A stretch of DNA of 64,000 bases, from assembly GCF_003443895.1 (NCBI RefSeq), contig NZ_QQOA01000003.1, positions 310,001 through 374,000 of the forward strand, given 5' to 3'. Under the pieces are notes generated by a model. It was not told the origin of the DNA. It searched no databases and saw only the letters and a program-made list of their open reading frames with translations. Made by a program: the position numbers and the translations under genes. This document shows positions 59,642 through 64,000 of this stretch, in pieces (position 1 is the stretch's first letter; every line of letters begins with the position of its first letter). Source of the stretch: Paraburkholderia phosphatilytica (GTDB lineage Bacteria; Pseudomonadota; Gammaproteobacteria; Burkholderiales; Burkholderiaceae).

Positions 59642-62074
59642 TTAGCCGCGCAACCGTGCGCCATAGACTCGAGCCAGGCGTTCCACCAGAACCTGGATGG
59701 CCTGATCGACCGTCTCGTCCTGAAGGGTTCCGCCAGTATCTTGCAAGGTCACACGGAACGCAAGGCTTTTCTCATGAGGTGCGAGGCTCCCGGAAGTATT
59801 TGATTTTGGACGAAATTCGTCGAAAATTGCAACCCTCTGGACGGTCCTGCAGGCGTCGTCCGACAGGGCCTTCTGGAGCTCGTCGAGCAGTGCCTGCGCC
59901 TCGATTTTCTGGTCCACGACGACCGCGATATCGCGTCGCACCGGCGGGAATTTCGATACCTCGGTCGGGTTCGGCAATGCGCGGCGAATCAGCGCGTCAG
60001 CTTCGATTTCAAACAGGATCGGCGCGTGCGGCAGATCGTATTTCTGCATCCAGCGCGGATGCAGTTCGCCGATCCAGCCCACGGCACGGCCGTCCACTTC
60101 GATGCGCGCGCTGCGTCCCGGATGCAGCGCCGGGTGCTCCGCCTTCACGTAGCGCGCCTGTAGTGGCGCGAGCAGCGCGTCGAGATCGCCCTTCACGTCG
60201 AAGAAATCGACCGCGCGCGACGCCGCGCCCCACTGCTCGTCGAGCACCGGACCATACGCGAGCGCGCCGACCATCTTCGGTTGTGCGAAGCCTTCGACCG
60301 TCAGTTCGCCCGCCTTCACCGCCGCGTCGCGCACGAACACGCGACCCGTCTCGAACACGCGCACGCGGTCCGCGCGACGGTTCAGGTTGAAGCGCAGCAC
60401 GTTGATCAGGCTGCCGAACAGCGACGTGCGCATCACCGAATACTGGCTCGCGATCGGGTTCACGACGCGCACCGGATCGCTGTTGCCGGCGAAGTCCGCT
60501 TCCCACTCGGCATCGACGAAACTGAAGTTGACGGTCTCCGCGTAGTCGCGCGCGGCCAGCTCGTGGCGGATCGTGTGGATCGAGCGCTGCGTCTCGTTCG
60601 TCGCGCGCATCTCGCTCGTCGCGACCGGCGGATTCGCAGGAATCTTTTCGAAGCCGTAGATGCGCGCGACTTCCTCGATCAGGTCTTCCTCGATCTCGAT
60701 GTCGAAGCGGTACGACGGCGGCATCACCGAGAACGTATCGCCGTCGCGGTCGAACGTGAGACCGAGCCGCGTGAAGATCTGCGCGATCTCGTCGGCGGAA
60801 ATCTTCACGCCGATGATGCGGTTCGCGCGCTCGACGCGCATCTTCACCGGCGCGCGCTTCGGCACGTTGACGGTCTGGTCGTCGATCGGGCCGGCCGAGC
60901 CGCCGCAGATGTCGAGGATCAGCTGCGAGATCCGTTCGATGTGCTCAACGGTGGTCGCCCAGTCGACGCCGCGCTCGAAGCGGTGGCCCGCGTCCGTCGA
61001 GAAGTTGTAGCGGCGCGAGCGGCCGCGAATGCTGTCGGGCCACCAGAACGCGGCTTCGAGATAGATGTTCTGCGTGTCGAGCGAGACGGCCGTGCTGTCG
61101 CCGCCCATGATGCCCGCGAGGCTTTCGAGGTGGTGATCGTCGGCGATCACGCCGACCGTGCCGTCCACTTCCACCGTGTTGCCGTTCAGGAGCTTCAGCG
61201 ACTCGCCGGGCTGACCCCAGCGCACGTCCATCGCGCCGTGGATCTTGTCGAGATCGAACACGTGAGACGGCCGGCCGAGCTCGAGCATCACGTAGTTCGA
61301 AATGTCGACGAGCGCCGAGATGCTGCGCTGTCCCGAACGTTCGAGACGCTGCACCATCCACTGCGGGGACTTCGCGCGCGCGTTCACGCCGCGGATCACG
61401 CGGCCCGAGAAGCGGCCGCAGAGATCAGGCGCGGAGATCTTCACCGGCAGCTTTTCATCGAGCGTGACCGCGACCGGCTCGAACACCGGCGACTTCAGCG
61501 GTGCGCCGGTGATGGCCGCGGTTTCGCGCGCGACGCCGAACACCGACAGACAGTCGGCCTTGTTCGGCGTCAGCTTGATCTCAAACACCGTGTCGTCGAG
61601 CGTGAGCGTCTTGCGGATGTCTTCGCCGATCGGCGTGTCTTCCGGCAGGATCAGGAGGCCGCTGTGATCTTCGGAGAGCTTCAGTTCGCGCGCGGAGCAC
61701 AGCATGCCCTGGCTCTCGACGCCACGCAGCTTCGACAGCTTGATCCGGAACGGTTCGCCGCCCTCTTCGGCCGGCGGCAGTTCGGCGCCCACCAGCGCGA
61801 CCGGCACCTTGATGCCGGGCGCCACGTTCGGCGCGCCGCAGACGATGTTGAGCGTCGCACCCGTGCCCGCGTCGACCTGACACACGTTGAGCTTGTCCGC
61901 GTCGGGGTGCTTGACGACTTCCAGCACGCGTCCGACGACGATCTTCGACGTGGCCGGCGCGGCGGGACGCAGATCTTCGACTTCGAGGCCCGCCATCGTC
62001 AACGCATGCGCGAGCTCGTCGGTGGAGAGCTGCGGATCGACAAACGTTCTCAGCCAGGATTCCGGGAATTGCAT
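59642..62074 (-). CDS. pheT: Phenylalanine-tRNA ligase beta subunit
   Basis: 810 aa, the standard length. Order of domains: N-terminal [35 protein letters not shown], tRNA-binding OB domain ([18 protein letters not shown]), B3/B4 editing region, B5 helix-turn-helix ([21 protein letters not shown]), the catalytic-like core, and the C-terminal FDX-ACB domain ([15 protein letters not shown]). Forms the alpha2-beta2 enzyme with PheS in the cytoplasm. Confidence 0.97.
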   Translation of the reverse strand: MQFPESWLRTFVDPQLSTDELAHALTMAGLEVEDLRPAAPATSKIVVGRVLEVVKHPDADKLNVCQVDAGTGATLNIVCGAPNVAPGIKVPVALVGAELPPAEEGGEPFRIKLSKLRGVESQGMLCSARELKLSEDHSGLLILPEDTPIGEDIRKTLTLDDTVFEIKLTPNKADCLSVFGVARETAAITGAPLKSPVFEPVAVTLDEKLPVKISAPDLCGRFSGRVIRGVNARAKSPQWMVQRLERSGQRSISALVDISNYVMLELGRPSHVFDLDKIHGAMDVRWGQPGESLKLLNGNTVEVDGTVGVIADDHHLESLAGIMGGDSTAVSLDTQNIYLEAAFWWPDSIRGRSRRYNFSTDAGHRFERGVDWATTVEHIERISQLILDICGGSAGPIDDQTVNVPKRAPVKMRVERANRIIGVKISADEIAQIFTRLGLTFDRDGDTFSVMPPSYRFDIEIEEDLIEEVARIYGFEKIPANPPVATSEMRATNETQRSIHTIRHELAARDYAETVNFSFVDAEWEADFAGNSDPVRVVNPIASQYSVMRTSLFGSLINVLRFNLNRRADRVRVFETGRVFVRDAAVKAGELTVEGFAQPKMVGALAYGPVLDEQWGAASRAVDFFDVKGDLDALLAPLQARYVKAEHPALHPGRSARIEVDGRAVGWIGELHPRWMQKYDLPHAPILFEIEADALIRRALPNPTEVSKFPPVRRDIAVVVDQKIEAQALLDELQKALSDDACRTVQRVAIFDEFRPKSNTSGSLAPHEKSLAFRVTLQDTGGTLQDETVDQAIQVLVERLARVYGARLRG

Positions 62075-62213
62075 GGTTCAGTACGCTCTAAACAGGTTGT
62101 GGTCCACGTCGGACCGATGTCTGTGCGTGACCTCCGTCACGCGGGCGCTGCTTGCGGCCGGTCCGGTTTCGGGATGCGCTCGATGCATCGACGGTTCCGG
62201 CCGCTCTGTCCGG

Positions 62214-63236
62214 TCAGGCGAATTGCCGCAAGAATCGCAGATCGTTTTCGAAGAACAGACGCAGATCCTGCACGCCGTAACGCAGCATCGTCAGCCGCTC
62301 GAGGCCGCTGCCGAATGCGAAGCCGATATAGCGCTCAGGGTCCAGACCCATGTTGCGGATCACCGTCGGATGCACCTGACCCGAGCCCGAAATCTCGAGC
62401 CAGCGGCCTGCGTTCTTGCCGTGCTCGAACATCATGTCGATCTCGGCCGACGGCTCTGTGAACGGGAAATACGACGGACGGAAGCGCACGAGGATGTCGT
62501 CGCGCTCGAAGAATTTCTTCAGGAAATCGGTGTAGACGCCCTTCAGGTCCGCGAAGCTGATGTTCTCGTCGATCCACAGGCCTTCGACCTGGTTGAACAT
62601 CGGCGAGTGGGTCGCATCGCTGTCGACGCGATACGTGCGGCCCGGCGCGATCACCTTGATGGGCGGCTGGTTCATCCGCGCATAGCGGACCTGCATCGGG
62701 CTTGTGTGCGTGCGCAGGAGCAGCGGGCGACCTTCGGCATCGTTGCCGTCCACGTAGAAGGTGTCCTGCATCGAACGCGCCGGATGGTTCTCGGGGCTGT
62801 TCAGCGACGTGAAGTTGTACCAGTCCGTCTCGATCTCGGGACCGTCGGCCACGTCGAAACCGATCGAGCGGAACACCTGTTCGACGCGCTCCCACGTGCG
62901 CATCACCGGGTGCAGGCTGCCGGCGCCGGGGCCGCGGCCAGGCAGCGTGACGTCGATCGCTTCGGCGGCGAGGCGCTGGTTCAGCAGCGCGTCGGCGAGC
63001 GCCTGGCGGCGCGCGGTGAGCGCGCCCTCGACCTGCTGCTTCGCGACGTTGATGCGCGCGCCTTCAGTCTTGCGCGCTTCGGGATCGAGCTTGCCCAGTG
63101 CTTTCAGGAGCTCGGTCAACGCGCCCGACTTGCCGAGGAAGCGCGCCTTCTCGTTTTCGAGCGTGGTGTTGTCCGCGGCACCGGCGAAGGCCTGCTTTGC
63201 GTCGGCGACAATCTGGTCAAGATCCATGGATGCCAT
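62214..63236 (-). CDS. pheS: Phenylalanine-tRNA ligase alpha subunit
   Basis: 340 aa. N-terminal coiled coil then class II motifs: [20 protein letters not shown] motif 1 region, [45 protein letters not shown] (motif 2) and [35 protein letters not shown] (motif 3). An ATG three codons inside is an alternative start. Preceded by a strong hairpin at 63351-63388. Confidence 0.97.
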   Translation of the reverse strand: MASMDLDQIVADAKQAFAGAADNTTLENEKARFLGKSGALTELLKALGKLDPEARKTEGARINVAKQQVEGALTARRQALADALLNQRLAAEAIDVTLPGRGPGAGSLHPVMRTWERVEQVFRSIGFDVADGPEIETDWYNFTSLNSPENHPARSMQDTFYVDGNDAEGRPLLLRTHTSPMQVRYARMNQPPIKVIAPGRTYRVDSDATHSPMFNQVEGLWIDENISFADLKGVYTDFLKKFFERDDILVRFRPSYFPFTEPSAEIDMMFEHGKNAGRWLEISGSGQVHPTVIRNMGLDPERYIGFAFGSGLERLTMLRYGVQDLRLFFENDLRFLRQFA

Positions 63237-63350
63237 ATTTCAGCGTCTTTGTGCTTGTGTCAGTGGGTCAGTCGAGATGAATCGATACGTGGTGCAAAGC
63301 GTTCGGTGCGTTCCGCGCAGTGCTTTCCGCTCAGTGCAATCCGTTCTACC

Positions 63351-63388
63351 AACAAAAACGGGGCTCGGTGAGGAGCCCCGTTTTTGTT
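63351..63388. terminator. Terminator/attenuator between rplT and pheS
   Basis: A perfect 16-bp stem (63351-63366 with 63373-63388), GC-rich at the loop and flanked by A and T runs, lies about 70 bp after the rplT stop and 115 bp before pheS. It can end the infC-rpmI-rplT transcript or attenuate read-through into pheST. No Phe-rich leader peptide like E. coli pheM is apparent. Confidence 0.85.
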
Positions 63389-63459
63389 GCAGCGTCACCG
63401 AGACTACCGGAGTATTCGCTGCAACGAACCACGCAATACCTGCGATCGTCAGATCTCAA

Positions 63460-63819
63460 TCAGGCTGCAACGGCGGCTTTCACCTGCTTCACGATCGCAG
63501 CAAAAGCAGCCTTGTCGAACACCGCCATGTCGGCCAGCACCTTGCGGTCGAGTTCGATCGAAGCCTTCTTCAGGCCGTTGATGAACACGCTGTACGTCAT
63601 GTCGTGCTGACGCACCGCCGCGTTGATACGCGTGATCCACAGTGCGCGGAACACACGCTTCTTGTTGCGGCGATCGCGGTAGGCGTACTGGCCAGCGCGC
63701 ATGACCGCCTGCTTGGCGATGCGGTAGACGTTGTTGCGGCGGCCGCGGTAACCCTTGGCCAGATTGATGATCTTCTTATGGCGGGCCCGTGCGGTAACCC
63801 CACGTTTGACTCGAGGCAT
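63460..63819 (-). CDS. rplT: Large ribosomal subunit protein bL20
   Basis: 119 aa beginning [55 protein letters not shown], a near-invariant bL20 sequence that binds 23S rRNA early in assembly. Start is 29 bp after rpmI. Confidence 0.98.
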
Positions 63820-63848
63820 GTTTCGCTCCTATGAGTGTCGGTTAAGGG

Positions 63849-64000
63849 TTAGGCGAACGGCAGCATCGCGCGTACGGAGTTCAGATCGGAATCATGAACT
63901 GCCGTGGCGCCGCGCAGGTGACGCTTGTTCTTGGTGGTCTTCTTGGTAAGAATGTGGCGCTTGAAGGCTTGACCGCGCTTGACGGTACCGCCCGGACGAA
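63849..64000 (-). CDS. rpmI: Large ribosomal subunit protein bL35, partial
   Basis: The C-terminal 50 residues are present, from [33 protein letters not shown] to the end [10 protein letters not shown], a clear bL35 match. The N-terminus and the expected infC lie outside the window. Confidence 0.96.

Noticed and set aside
60281..62461. 726-codon plus-strand frame
   Set aside because: Antisense of pheT and the end of pheS.

Overview
The window is high-GC chromosomal DNA from a betaproteobacterium of the Burkholderiaceae, most likely a Burkholderia, Paraburkholderia or Caballeronia relative. The evidence is the rpmI-rplT-pheS-pheT-ihfA-merR-tRNA-Pro block at the right end, a Burkholderia-type porin, codon use dominated by G/C third positions, and many LysR, AraC, MocR and DeoR regulators. 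No insertion sequence, prophage or CRISPR array is visible. Most of the window is accessory catabolism and transport.

Layout. 0-7 kb: the edge of a VOC-family gene, then a three-gene RND efflux operon (outer-membrane lipoprotein, adaptor, pump) with a palindrome over its likely promoter and a strong terminator. 7-11.5 kb: small unknown genes, an aldehyde dehydrogenase carrying two compensating frameshifts, and about 1.1 kb of G-poor degenerate repeats. 11.5-15.8 kb: a YadG/YadH-like ABC exporter, an EamA transporter and a divergent MocR regulator with a clear operator. 15.8-22 kb: a 1,229-residue protein I cannot assign, a GAF-GGDEF cyclase and a 5'-truncated GLUG adhesin. 22-28 kb: a DUF899 protein, a divergent SHMT-like enzyme with a periplasmic binding protein and LysR regulator, and a chemoreceptor.

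28.3-39.7 kb is a phosphonate island: DeoR regulator, phnW-phnA-phnY (2-aminoethylphosphonate to phosphonoacetaldehyde to phosphonoacetate to acetate plus phosphate), a four-gene ABC importer, a Na/Pi-PhoU protein and a metallophosphoesterase. All metal ligands of phosphonoacetate hydrolase fall at the residue numbers known from the Sinorhizobium enzyme.

39.9-50.7 kb holds an AraC/DJ-1 regulator, an enolase-superfamily enzyme paired with an ornithine-cyclodeaminase-family reductase (probable hydroxyproline-type catabolism), a LysE exporter, a class V aminotransferase, a porin, a YczE-like membrane protein, a divergent adenine-deaminase-family amidohydrolase and a LysR regulator.

51-58.2 kb: a beta-helical repeat protein, then a divergent cluster of SDR, hotdog thioesterase, Crp/Fnr regulator, MFS transporter, BKACE-family enzyme and 3-hydroxy-acid dehydrogenase. 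It has the plan of a carnitine-type beta-hydroxy-acid pathway, but the BKACE lacks one of the two usual HxH zinc histidines and matching 18-bp palindromes precede the regulator and transporter genes. This is the best candidate for an undescribed system. 58.5-64 kb is the conserved translation and nucleoid block.
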